Source: Sphagnum compactum
Taxonomy: Eukaryota > Bryophyta > Sphagnopsida > Sphagnales
Assembly: GCA_965153455.1 (NCBI GenBank)
Contig: OZ234500.1
Coordinates: 8,618,001 to 8,682,000, forward strand
Direction of reading: 5' to 3'
DNA length: 64,000 nucleotides
Shown here: positions 24,001-35,300 of the stretch, in pieces
Numbering within the stretch: position 1 is the stretch's first letter
Layout of the letters: every line of letters begins with the position of its first letter
The notes under the pieces: generated by a model
What the model was told of the DNA's origin: nothing
What the model saw: only the letters and a program-made list of their open reading frames with translations
Databases searched by the model: none
Position numbers and translations under genes: made by a program

Positions 24001-24010
24001 TTACACTCAA
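18030..24010 (-). mobile_element. Decayed Helitron-like element (HLE2/Helentron type) with Rep, PIF1 helicase and endonuclease remnants
   Basis: Reading the minus strand, broken frames give recognisable pieces in the order expected for a Helentron. An N-terminal block lies at 22450-22704 (ENDGLDELTFVYLSNSPN). A Helitron-protein segment lies at 22145-22210 (GEAFQPLGLFHD). A Rep C-terminal region lies at 21000-21380 (LWEANIDAQFILDP). PIF1-family helicase follows, with a Walker A-like FFTGGVGTKKTFT at about 20010-20050, a Walker B LMIDEIS near 19800, an MTCDFYQ motif near 19690 and GLVNGANG at about 19183-19224. An endonuclease-like tail lies at 18049-18351 (QLDHIWTNA, IRDVN in place of GDFN). 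Stops and frameshifts are many, and the Walker A lysine context and endonuclease motifs are degraded, so it is inactive. The 23.2-24.0 kb part is open in pieces but unrecognised; inclusion of it is inference. Exact ends were not found. Confidence 0.78.
22300..22453 (-). mobile_element. CACTA-type MITE, 154 bp, copy 2 (inverted)
   Basis: This is the same 154-bp element as at 17873, in the opposite orientation, with ends CACTATTACAAAA and TTTTGTTATAGTG. It is flanked by a 3-bp direct AAT at 22297-22299 and 22454-22456. It interrupts the Helitron-like reading frame: the peptide ending SNSPNVDKF lies on one side and the next Helitron-like segment on the other. It therefore inserted after that element was in place. 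Confidence 0.88.
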
Positions 24011-24499
24011 AATTCCAAATTAATATTTATATTATCAAGGAAAAAAAATGAAAATGATTTTCCAAATGCAAAAAAATCAAACATAATATCAAATACACTA
24101 ACACAAAATATTTGTTCAAATTCAATTGACCAAAGCTTAACTATGTACGTACAAATTAGGAAAATAAATTGTATTTTTCATTCTAAAAACTAATCCAAGG
24201 TCCACTTGATGTTTTATTCATGTTGAATAAATCAAAATATTAGTTATAATTTTCAATGTAATATTAAAGTTGTGATTTTAAGTTTAAATGATTCATTTAA
24301 AAAAAATCTTTATTTATAATATCAATAAAATACCAAAACTAATGATAAATTCATTCTATATGCAAGGTAGAAAACAATACCAAAATCTTGACTTCAAGTT
24401 TTAGTTTTTAATTTACAAAAAAACCAAATTAAAAAAATGATCATCAAAACTTTAAAAGTTTAGTAATGTTAGATTTTTCTGAATTATACACCAATAAAC
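24011..24499. other. AT-rich DNA upstream of the Helitron-like remnant
   Basis: Very AT-rich sequence with no recognised gene. It may include the unrecognised 5' end of the Helitron-like element. Confidence 0.3.
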
Positions 24500-25260
24500 A
24501 CAAGAATATATAGATTTAAAAAACTATAAGTCCACATATAATATAAATAATTGTTTACTATTATTATTAAAAAGATCTATTATGCATTCTATAACTAACA
24601 ATATTTCCTATAAAAGTACTTTAGCCTAAACTAAACTATACGTTTTACAAAACTCCACACTAAAATCAACACTAAGTGAGATCTGTTTGTTAGATCTCAA
24701 CAAAACCTTACAAAATGTATGAACCACAAACAAAATCAATGCAAGTCGGAATTTGTTTTGAAACAAAAAAACCCAATAAAAAAACAAAATACAACACATA
24801 ATTAACAAGAAATATTTTTAAAACTATATTTTATGAAACATTAAAATCTTTTCAATAATTCATATGTCTTTCACAAATCAATTCAATATTCAGAATCTTC
24901 ACAACTCCTCAAACTATCTATGAAGTATTAGTCCAAAATCTACACAATATATACACAATGAACACCCAATTTACCTATAAAGACAAAAAACTAAGTCCAC
25001 ATATACATAACATCTTTACTATTACTATAAGGAATAATATATTCTGCATTTTTATACACTAATTCAACAATATGTCTTATAAAACTTGACATTTAAATCA
25101 ACACCAACTGAAATTTGTTTCACATATCTAACTTTCAATGCAAGCTAGAGTTTGCTTCAAAACTAAACAACTTAGAAAAAACATAGTATATAAACAAAAT
25201 ACAACACAACTAAAAAAAAAATATTTCAAAAGTTATATATTTTTCATATGTAAGTTCTAG
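24500..25260. repeat. Diverged tandem duplication (period about 400-470 bp)
   Basis: The stretch 24500-24850 resembles 24955-25260. Paired landmarks are AAGTCCACATATA at about 24529 and 24995, TCAATGCAAG at about 24738 and 25137, and ACAAAATACAACACA at about 24784 and 25195. The copies are considerably diverged. No coding capacity is seen. Confidence 0.6.
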
Positions 25261-25338
25261 AACTTCTCATAGTTTTGATAGTTCATTTGAAAAAAAATCA
25301 GCATTTACTGAAAATAATTTAATTATTTCCAGAATGGT

Positions 25339-25343
<5 letters not shown>

Positions 25344-25369
<26 letters not shown>

Positions 25370-25379
25370 AATATATATA
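25344..25379. repeat. (TA)n microsatellite
   Basis: An almost pure TA tract with one AA interruption. Nothing else was recognised between 25261 and 26081 apart from short A and T runs. Confidence 0.9.
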
Positions 25380-26085
25380 AAGTAACGAGTTTTTGCTGAG
25401 AAAGAAATCATGTTGCAAGTGTTTTTTTTTTTTTTGGGCACAAAATAATAAAAGTTTATCACAAAAGACCATACGTTTCAAATACCCTTCATTTTCTCTT
25501 TGGGGATAACTAGTAAGTCAATCCAACATGGAAAGCAGATTACGATAACCTCCTAAGTATTGAAGTTCAGACCAGAGTGCCCAATGATAAAATAAAAAGG
25601 AATGTGCATTATTCACAAAGTGTGCTTTTTGTGATTAGTGAACCATGACAACTGATTGATTGCCATTTGATTATGGTAGGAGATTGACCACAAACATACA
25701 CACATGAAAATTACAAACATTCCTTCTGATATAATACAATGACCAAAGCCAAAAGTACAATTGGTTCATTCGTGGTTATAACAACTCGCACTCCAACAAA
25801 ATCAAACTATGCTCATCATCATCAAATGAAAGTTTTTAAGTGATAAAGTCTAAAAACCACGGTCAAGGTTCTTACTGGCTCGATCTTTTTTCCCCTTTTC
25901 TTCCCATGATACGTGGAGGGTACCCATTGCATAACACGAGACAAAAAAAAGAAAAAGATGAGCGGCGATCAAAAAAATGGAACACAATATCAAAGAATGG
26001 GTACAATGTTTCATCTTTTGAAACTCGATTCATTTTTTAAATTTGGAGTAAGGATCACACATTGATCTTTACCAACCAATTTTAA

Positions 26086-26289
26086 GGTGCATTCACACCT
26101 ATTGTTAAGTGAAAATCTAAGTGGCATCTTAGGTGGCAGCCAATGTTAAATAGGTGATTGTGTAATATTAAGTGAACATTAACTTAACATTAAAATCTTC
26201 ATGGTAAATAGGTTTAGGTCCTAAATGACTAGCTTGTTGGTGTTAGGGGACGTAATACAAGAATCCTTAACATCAAGTGTGAATGCACC
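26086..26289. mobile_element. Tourist-like MITE, 204 bp
   Basis: The ends GGTGCATTCACAC and GTGTGAATGCACC are perfect inverted repeats, continuing less perfectly inward (CTATTGTTAA against TTAACATCAAG). The element is flanked by TTAA on both sides (26082-26085 and 26290-26293). TTAA is compatible with a TAA/TTA target typical of Tourist/PIF-Harbinger MITEs, or with a TTAA-specific transposase. There is no coding capacity. Confidence 0.8.
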
Positions 26290-28814
26290 TTAATACTATC
26301 ATTTATTCGCCTCTCAAATCTTCAAACACTTACAAAAGTAATTTTTCTCTAACACAGGAATTTTATTCAAAACCTTTCTAACATCGGATGTCAAGGAATC
26401 TACTACCATAGTGGCATGGTGGTTGAAGGTTCCTAATTTGGAAGCTAAAAAAGGATCAAATATTATGGCATGATGGGATGGTTCTTAGTTAGTTTGGAGA
26501 CTAAGGATTCAATCATTGTGACATGATGGTTCTTCCTAGTTTCAAGACCAAGGCAAAAAGGTGGTGCTTAAAAGATTTGCATGAAGAATTCTCTAGTCAC
26601 CAACTTTGTCCTACCTATAACCTGCATGTGCTTTTCTCCCACAACAAAGAGAGTATGTAGAAATATGATTTTTCTCTTGTCATGTTGTACTAGAAAAGTC
26701 TAAAGTTCTTTTCCCATTCTAACATGCAAACAATATGCATATACAACCTTCAATGCAAACCAATAGATTCATTGAAATATCACTTCATTTTGACCTTCAA
26801 AAAAATTTACTACTACACCCAAGTGGAAAGTTCTTGCTTGGAAAAAAACCACATTCTACATTGAAAAAACAGGAATTTTATAATTAATTATTAATTAGTT
26901 GTTCCGCTCTATATTTAGAGAGACCCCTATTTTAATTTGTCTTCAAACTTTGTACTCACATAATCTTTAGCATTGGGGAATGTGTAGTGTGTACATGGAG
27001 GTGATCGGGAGGTTCTTGAATTTGAAAAATGTGATAAAATCGAAAATCTAAGTGTTCAAATTTTGGTACAAGCTGGCTCAAACTCGTACCCAAAGAATTG
27101 TCACATAAATTTTAGAATGTCAGAACCAGATCGAAGGTTCTCTCAAAAAGGAAGAACCGGACAACACTGGTGGTTGAGATGCCAGTGACACAGAGCATTG
27201 TTTGGAGGTCAAGACATCAAGCCCCTCGGTAAGGCATCCTGTATACGATTGTAATATAGCAGGTTCCGCAAGTCCTGACCCGATAATTTATTAACTTGGA
27301 AAAATAACCTTCTGCACATAGAATATTCCAAAAGATGCTTCATTTCCCTTGACAATTTTTTAAATTTTTTTTTGAGAGAAATTTTTATACCTTAAAAGTT
27401 GGCACCTCTAAAAATAGTATAATTTTAGCCAAACCTGCTATATATGAGGGAGTTTACTATTAGGGGAGATTACTACACTACAACAGAGTATTGCTTTCTC
27501 CTATGTCACTAAGCCTTCACACTTGAATGCGGTTATTTACTCACTCCACTAATGCCAAATCATGATAACACCATGATAAACATCACATTCTATATACATT
27601 AATCACGCTCATTTTAGTCACATTTTGTTTGGTAACCATCCATTTTAGTAAGAAACACCATTTTTTAGAGTCACTATCACACTTGTTAATAGCATGAAAT
27701 ATTTGCAATTTTTTTTTTGGTAAATGTGATTATAGTGGGGGAAATTTAAAATAAATATTAGAGATTTGTAAATTGTAGTTCTCTTTGGCAATGTTAGTGT
27801 TGCTTTGTGTCAAGTTGTGCAAACTAACAACAATGAATACAGTTGAAAAAAATTTAAAAAATTAAATTAGTGTAGACAAGCAAAAGATATGTAAACTTGT
27901 CAAAAAAAAACAGAAAATTTTAATTAAAAAAATCTAGTTAACAAGATACACAAGCTAATAATTAAGAAGTTCAAACTCAATGTAAATTGTCACATTAAAA
28001 TAGGCAAAAATCACAACCTTCTTGAAGTTTAATAATGCATAATAAAACTTTAATATAACCCATGTAAAACATTGGGGATGGATTGAATAGGTAACACCTT
28101 TATTTTAGCATAAAAGTATTTTTTGCAAATTTTTTTGCCTATGATTACAATCTTGTAAAGGGTTTTTGGAATGTGACTATACATGTTTAAATCACAATTT
28201 GTTAATGTCAAAAAAAAAAGAAAAAGGATCGCCAAGGGCGTCATTATAAAGGGGGTTTACTTGTACATGTATATATCGTACCTAGAAATGGATGAAATTA
28301 TAATGTAAAATGATGAGTTTATCTTATGCACTGTGTCACATTTTATCCATGTCTCTGTCAAAATTTGATGGCAACTTATTCAACTTGAGTATGTGTCACA
28401 ATTGATGTGAGGTAAAAACATTATTATGTTTTTGTATTATATGTGCCTTGTTCATGTCTCATGCTCAATTGGGTCAGTGGTACATATTTGGTTATCAAAG
28501 AATTTACCATATTATGTTTTGGTCATTAAGGTGGCTAGTTGGTATGATAAGTTTAGGTACAACCATTTATGTGTGTACAATGTAATATGTATAAGGGAGT
28601 TTATTGTATATTTCTCATGGTCATTATTTGGTGGGTAGTACATACCAGTTGGAACTTGGTGTGTAGAATGTACCATCCACTCCACCCATTTGGTTGTGCA
28701 GTTTGAAATCAAGCATTTTTCTGGTATGACAACATCAAAAGCCTTTATTAGGCCATTCCTTTAGGCAAGGACTACTCATTTACTCTCTTGGCTTGACAAA
28801 CACCTTCATGCCAA
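26290..28814. other. Intergenic DNA without recognised genes
   Basis: Mixed AT-rich sequence. Short open stretches on both strands, including 28050-28244 and 28426-28712, lack recognisable domains and overlap each other on opposite strands. No TIR pair was found by eye. Confidence 0.35.
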
Positions 28815-29000
28815 ATTTGGTTATAAGCTAAATATAAAAAATTATATTTTTGGCTACTTACTTAAACCATGTATAGAATTCTGGTTGTTTTTCTTAAATT
28901 TTTTTTGGAATTATGGCTATTGAAAATCTCAGGAAGCACTACTACTTTTAATTTTTAAATATAGCTTTCTGGCTACATATAGGTAGCCAGAAGAAAGAGG
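28815..29000 (+). repeat. Dispersed element with TAGCCA palindromic end, copy 1
   Basis: This copy shares an extended similarity with 59870-60085, including the block AACCATGTATAGAA followed by TCTGGT, then AAATTTT, then CTTTTAATTTT. The 3' end contains a 10-bp palindrome, TTCTGGCTAC with its complement, around 28967-28992. Other TGTAGCCA motifs at about 117, 15164, 29792 and 59834 may mark edges of related elements. The class is unknown. Confidence 0.6.
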
Positions 29001-30436
29001 CTGAGTAGTTTGGACCTTATTGTGCCAGATAGGTCATGTTCAAGCACAAACTACAAAAAAGTACTTAGTAATAATATAGAACTAGCTTTTAGAAGGCTAG
29101 AACTTGAAGCTCTGGAAGTAGGTAAAAATCATGCAGATGACTCAATAATTAACTTATTTCCAAATATTTATTCTAATATATATATTTTTTCTATAGATCA
29201 TTTTATTTCCTTTTTGCACAATTTTTGGTTTAGAAATGTTTTGTTAAGCAATAAATTATAAAAAGTTGCTTTATAGATATACAAATGCATACATAGTGTT
29301 TGATTTTTTAAGTAAATTTTTCCTGATGTAGCATTGCTACTAATCATCCAAAAAAAGGATCTAGCATCCATTGACAATACATTTGTACAAAATTGTCCAA
29401 ACTGGAGAAAACTGATGAAAATAAAACTGCCCCATTTAACGAAAAACTGTGTAGAAATGTGGCAAAATTTACTGAAAAAATAAAAAATTTCAAAATTTTG
29501 TCCACTTTTTCCCTCTAAAAACAAAGAATTAGATCCCTTTTAAGAAAAAAAAACTAGGTTGCAATATTGCAAAATTTGTCACAAAAATTTGACTCATATG
29601 CGACATTTTTGTGTGGAAAACTTTTGAAACTTGGTGGAAAAAAAATCCAATGCACTTCATATAAAAATGATATCTGTGGAAAAATATGCCAAAGTCACTA
29701 GATTTGTGGCAAAATCTATTTAGACAAGAGGTTTTAGGAGGTACTCCAAAATATACCAATATTCTTAAACTTTTTTACTTTCCTGTCTGACATGTAGCCA
29801 AAATTTGGCTAATTCCTGTTGTGGATGATCAGCATGGTGACTTACATCACAATTAAAAAAATAAAAATCCCATGCTCATATCTATGTGTGTAATATATTG
29901 TTAATAGTGTAGATGTAATTACAACCATAATTAAAACAATGGAAAGAAGATCATGGCATGAATCATGATGGATGGCACTTGTGTACCTATTTTACACCCA
30001 AAAAACTATTACTATTATTATTTTCAATTTTCAATTATGTTGCATCATTGGCTAGCATCCTAATAAGGATTCTAGCATTAAATTGTGATAGGTTTTTAGA
30101 AGAACCTGCTTATAAGCAGTGGAAAGATTAGTAAAAAAATGCTACTCAACTAAAATTAGAGTCCAAATGCAGTGACAAATTTTCATGTTTAAAAAAAAAA
30201 ATGGATTTTAGGATTTTTAGCATGTTTTCACCTTGCCCCATTCATATTTTCTAAAACAAATTGGGTGATACCCGAGCATGTTTGGCAGCCATAACTTTCC
30301 ATCTTATGAATGTTTCAAAAGGCACATAACATGCCCAAGGACATGTTCCATACCCCTAATACCCTTAACATGTCCGAACCATGCATAACATGGGCCCAAA
30401 ACATGATTAGGCCCTAGGTTATCACAAAGTAAAAAC
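29001..30436. other. AT-rich intergenic DNA
   Basis: No gene was recognised. A palindromic TAGCCAAAATTTGGCTA lies at about 29795-29811. Open stretches at 29010-29261 (+) and 29198-29759 (-) show no known motifs. Confidence 0.35.
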
Positions 30437-30682
30437 TAGCAAGGGGTGTATCCTATTGTGACCTTGCCATTTACATTAAAAAAAAAGTATATTAATGCAA
30501 AAGAAGAATTATGAATAATCAAATAATTTCACCATGAAAAAATATAATCTTCAAAAGATCCTCTAAAAGAAACCAAAATCCTTCAAGATATTATAACTCT
30601 ATAACTAATCTCAAGATTTCAACACAAGCCAAAATATCATCTTTCAAAAATCCTCATATAAAAATAGACCTATTACATTAAT
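30437..30682. repeat. Solo arm of the 13.65-14.64 kb inverted-repeat element
   Basis: The sequence matches the left arm of the element at 13651 directly and the right arm as its reverse complement. It includes the outer terminal part around CAAGGGGTGT and CCTTGCCATTTACATTAAA that is present only beside the right arm there. It ends at AAAATAGACCTATTA, where the match to the left arm stops. No second arm is seen nearby, so it is a solo or deleted copy. Confidence 0.75.
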
Positions 30683-31139
30683 AATTTGTTTTGGAGGGTT
30701 TTACCAATGTTGTTTGATTCTTAATTTCAAAAGAAAATTTTGATCAGAAACTTTTGGTCTTAGTTCTAACTGATTTTAAATTAATTAAAAAAATTTATTA
30801 TGGAACCTTCAGTCTGATTTTGAATCTGAATTTTTGGATTTTTACTAATAATTTGCACACAAGGAATTTAAAAGTCGATTTTAAGACAAATTTCAATTTC
30901 ATCTCCATTACACACAACTAAAGTCAAAAAAATAAAATAATAAAATTAGTTTGTTCAATTAATGCACCCACTACAAATAAATATTATGTAAAAAATTAAT
31001 CATGTATGACCAATGGAGTGCAATAACTTGTCTAAAAAATGTAAGGGTCAAATTTACTTATATAATTTTAATAGAATTATACGTAAAAACCTCAAACCTT
31101 TTTAAAATGGGGCAGCACTTCTAATTCAGGCTCTAACTA
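30683..31139. other. AT-rich intergenic DNA before the SCAR gene island
   Basis: Nothing was recognised. The base composition changes sharply at about 31140, where a C-rich tract begins. Confidence 0.4.
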
Positions 31140-32243
31140 CCCCCCCCCCTCCCCCTCCTCTCAAAACCTGATCTTATAACCTACCCTGAACCTGCTGAAA
31201 TTCGAAGAACTTGCCAACAACACTTGGTGGTTTTTTAGCTTGCCATTGATTACCTACCTCCGCCACCACCTTGTGTCGTGCGTGCGTGCCTGCGTGCGTG
31301 CCTGCGTCGCCGGGAAAGATGCGAAAGAACGGCGGGTGGTGGGTTTGCCGGCGTAACGGATTCGGTGCCGAACACTATGGAACTAACCTCCCACACACAA
31401 GTAGCTAGCTACCCCTCGCCCCCCACCCCGCCGTCACCACCACCTTGAGCGCCACGGCTTGGCGCCAACCACGCTAACGGATCCCACTCCATCTCCAAGC
31501 AGCTCTAGTACTTGCTACCCTTCTTTCTTCTCTCTTCTTCTTCTTCTTCTTCTTCTTCTCCTTTTCTCGCAGTAATAATTTTTGTCCTCCAGTTTTGCAT
31601 TTCAGTCAACGGCCATGCAAAGTGCTTTTGAATACCACAACTGTATTTGGTGTGTTCTCTGAATCAAGAGTCTCTTCTCACTATTTACGTAATGATGTGA
31701 GGCAGTAACATAATAATGTAGCTCGCAATTGCGGGTGGTAACAGCAGCAGCAGCAGCAGCAGCAGCTGCTGTGCAGTTTTGTTTTTGCAGAAGAACCCCC
31801 CCCCGCCCAAAAGAAAAACCCATCTCATGTTTTTGTTTGTGGTTTTGTTGGCAGAGTTGTGTTGGGGTTTTAGCTAAGTCAAATCCCCACGGGACTCATG
31901 TGGAGTTGGATTATGACGACTCCGTGTTGCGTGTGGAGGAATGCTCGCATTGGGGTGGAGTAGTAGTAGAAGGAAGAGAGTGCATTGGGGTGGAGGAGTA
32001 TTTTTACTTCTCATGGGAGGCTTCTACTACTCTGAGAAGCTCGTAGATCACCTCCGGCTAGACGTACTGAAGCTCCGGAGCTGCTGTGAGGAGGAGGTGG
32101 AGCCTTTGGGTACGTAGCTGTCTTTTTTCGTGGGAGCTGCTGGAGGTGGAAATATGGGCGTCGGAGTTCGGTGAAAGAGTTGTTGCGGTTTTAGGGATAC
32201 GAAGAAGACGAGAAGTTTTGTGTGCCTTGAAATTTAGAGTTAG

Positions 32244-32288
<45 letters not shown>

Positions 32289-32348
32289 GGTGGGTGGGGT
32301 GTTGAAGATCAGCGGTAGCGGGGAGCGGGACTGGCTGCTCCCTCCCAA
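31140..32348 (+). promoter_or_regulatory. GC-rich promoter/leader region of the SCAR gene
   Basis: This 1.2-kb stretch is far richer in GC and CpG than the DNA upstream and leads straight into the SCAR start codon. It holds a C-rich tract (31140-31160), a CGTG-type repeat (about 31278-31310), a CTT tract (about 31530-31560), a (CAG)8 tract followed by CTGCTG (31742-31771), and a (GA)20 tract (32246-32286). GA/CT tracts are common in plant 5' leaders. The transcription start was not located, and short upstream reading frames exist in the possible leader. Confidence 0.5.
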
Positions 32349-35300
32349 ATGCCGCTGGTGAGGTATGAAGTGCGGTGTGAGCATAGCTTGGCCAACCCCG
32401 AGCTTTATCGCTCAGCTGCTCGCGATGATCCTGAAGGACTCTTGGAGGGTGTGGCCATGGCCGGTCTGGTGGGCATTGTCCGTCAGCTGGGCGACCTTGC
32501 AGAGTAAGCAGCTCTTCTTCTCTCTTCACTGTTTGTGCCGCCAGAGTTTTGTGCAGTGTTTTGTGCTGCCGTGTTTTTTTGAAACCCTAAAGGAATGGCA
32601 GGATGTGTAGCTGCTGATCACAGCTGCATGGCATGGAATGTGGCTCTAGTTCTTCCTTTCCCTCCCTGGCAAAAGAAAAATTGTGCAAATCAATATGTAC
32701 TTGCAGTACAATCACATGGGACCTTGAGCTGTGGACACTCCAGCTGAGTCCAAGGTTCAAAGCAGCAATGATCATTCATAGGGTTTTTATTGCTGAGACA
32801 TTGGGTTGTTAGGGCTCAATGGACATGCATGACAAAAGGAAAAATGGGGTTGGTGGGGTTGTGTTCATCTGTTGGGTGGTACATTGTCAACAGATTTGCA
32901 GCTGAGATATTCCGGGATCTACATGATCAGTTGATGGCAATTGGAGGACGGGGCCATGATTTGATGGTTAGGTTGCAGCAGCTCGAAGCTGAACTTCCTG
33001 TTGTTGAAAAAGCTCTGCTTTCTGAGCCCAATCAGCTTCGCTTTGCTTACTCTCCTGGTAATCTTTTAAGCTTTCAATCATGTAAAAAACTTTGCTGTGT
33101 TGTTTTTTTTCATGGTGTGTTTCTGTGACTTGTTTATATGAGTAGCAATGCAAAAAATGCTGGGTTGCTGTTATTTGAGGGTTTAGATTATATTTTGGAG
33201 CTAAACTTGTGGTGAACATTATAATAAGCATTTTATAGGAGTCCTTATATGTGCATGCTTCTCTGAGCTTTTGGAAAATTACGTATGGAAAAATTTGGGA
33301 TCAGGCTCTGATTGGCATGGGACCATCCGGAATGACCAAAACCACTGTACACAAGGGGATCTTCCTCATTTTATTCGTCACTTCTATGAAGAATGCCGAG
33401 GGCCGCCTCGACTCTTCCTTCTTGACAAGTATGTGTACCCATTTGTCACCATGTACTCTCAACTTTTCCAAACTACAATAATCAAAGTTCTATTTCTCAG
33501 CACTAAGGTTTGGAGTGTTGTCTAGTATCACATCAAGAAGCAAACAACAGCCTACTCACACCACCAGAAGTGTCAAAATCAACATACAGAAATCAACACT
33601 ATCCTTCACTACTGATTGATGGTAGACAGACAGACAATCTTGTGTGACAGAGAGCTGCTGGGCTTTAGTTTCACATGTGTATATTGCTCCAGGTTTGATG
33701 TTGCAGGGGCAGCAGGGGCATGCTTGAAGAGGTACACAGACCCATCATTCTTCAAGCTAGAATGGGCTAACTCTGAGCTCATGAAAGCGCAGCGTGCACA
33801 ACGGGACAAGAAAGCCCGTCGTGAAAAGGTACAACAAGAGTCTGCAGGACTGCTTCAAATTTGATTTGCCACTAATAGCTGTTCTCAGAATGCTACTAGA
33901 AATTAGGATCCAAGTTCAAGCCTTCTGACATTGAAATTTGCAATTAAAGATTGACTGACTGACAGGTGTGTCTGTGATGGCAAAGGTTAGAAGATGGTAT
34001 GAGAACTGAGGGTGGTAGTGTTTTTTTGTTTTGGGTTGTAGAGAAGGGGAAGGTTGCGCAGTTCTGGACAGCCTAAGAGCATGACTAAGATGCCTTCCAG
34101 GTTTGTTTTGTTTTCCATACCAAAGACACATGCATGTGTAAATTGAATCTTGAAGGCAGCAACTTTGATAACTGTTGGTAATTGGAATTTTGTGGGAAAC
34201 TCCTTTTGCTAGTATTTTCTTTGTCTAGATTTGCGTCATCCTCTGCAGATAGCTAGTAACATGTTTTCTCATGTTTGCATAAATGTAAAACTGCAGGGTA
34301 CGGTATGGTTCAGCAAGTTTGGAGGATTTTGATGGCCTGCCTCATAACTTGACCTCTAGCTTGAAGCTTGAGAACCCAAACCTGGGTAGCTATGGACCTG
34401 TTTCTCATCATGATGGCATCCATCAATGGAGAAACTCTTCTGCTGCTACCAGAACAGTAGCTTCAGCTGAAGATTCTTCAGCATCTTTGTTGTTGAGACC
34501 TACTAGGGGTGCTGCAATCGAAGCAGACATAGTTGCCAGTGAGGCTGCCCTGCTGGTTCCTCCCCAAAGTAGTGCCAGAGATCATCAGGCTGCTACTACT
34601 GTTGCGGGGAATTTCTACAAGACCAGGGAAGTCCAGGAAGATCAGGAGGTTACAAACCTGAGAGGAAAAGCTTCAGATTTGAATGAGACCCAAAACAGAT
34701 ATGAGGCAGTATCTGCAACTAATGCTTCTGCCCTTGTTGAGCTTGAGGATTCTGAGGTGACAAACATGCTAATGCAAGAAGAAAGGCAAACTTCACGAGA
34801 GGAGGGTACCCAGCCAACAACCAGTGCAGATCAAACTTCCGGAGTGAATTTGAGTGAAGAGCTTGAGGCAACAGGCATGGGCGGTCTACCATCAAAGCAT
34901 GCTGCAAGGGAAGATGGAGGGGTGAAAAATGTTGCAGATAGAATCTCCTGGCGAAATTCAGCTGAGGAGTCTGAGGTTATACAGATGACAGAGAAACTTT
35001 CAAGGCATAGTTTGAAGGAGGGTGGTGGTAGATCAGCACACATGTCTGCAGAAACTTTGATCCATGTACCATCATTGGATGCCAATAATGGAGCTCCAGG
35101 GAAAGTTTTGAGGCGGAGTTTATTGGAAATTAGGGAGGCAGCAAACAGAGGTGGTGGTGGTGGTAGATTTTCACAGCAGAGTTCCATTGAGGATGGGGAT
35201 AACTTTGCTGATGCTCTTACAACTATGGGATCTGATGAGTCTGATTTTGAAGCTTGTATTCAAGGTTTTTTGTCTGGTGGTGAGAATTCAGAAGCTGCAC

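Noticed and set aside
31729-32046. Plus-strand frame with a poly-alanine run upstream of SCAR
   Set aside because: The alanines come from the (CAG)8 tract read in one frame. No domain is seen, and it lies in the leader region.
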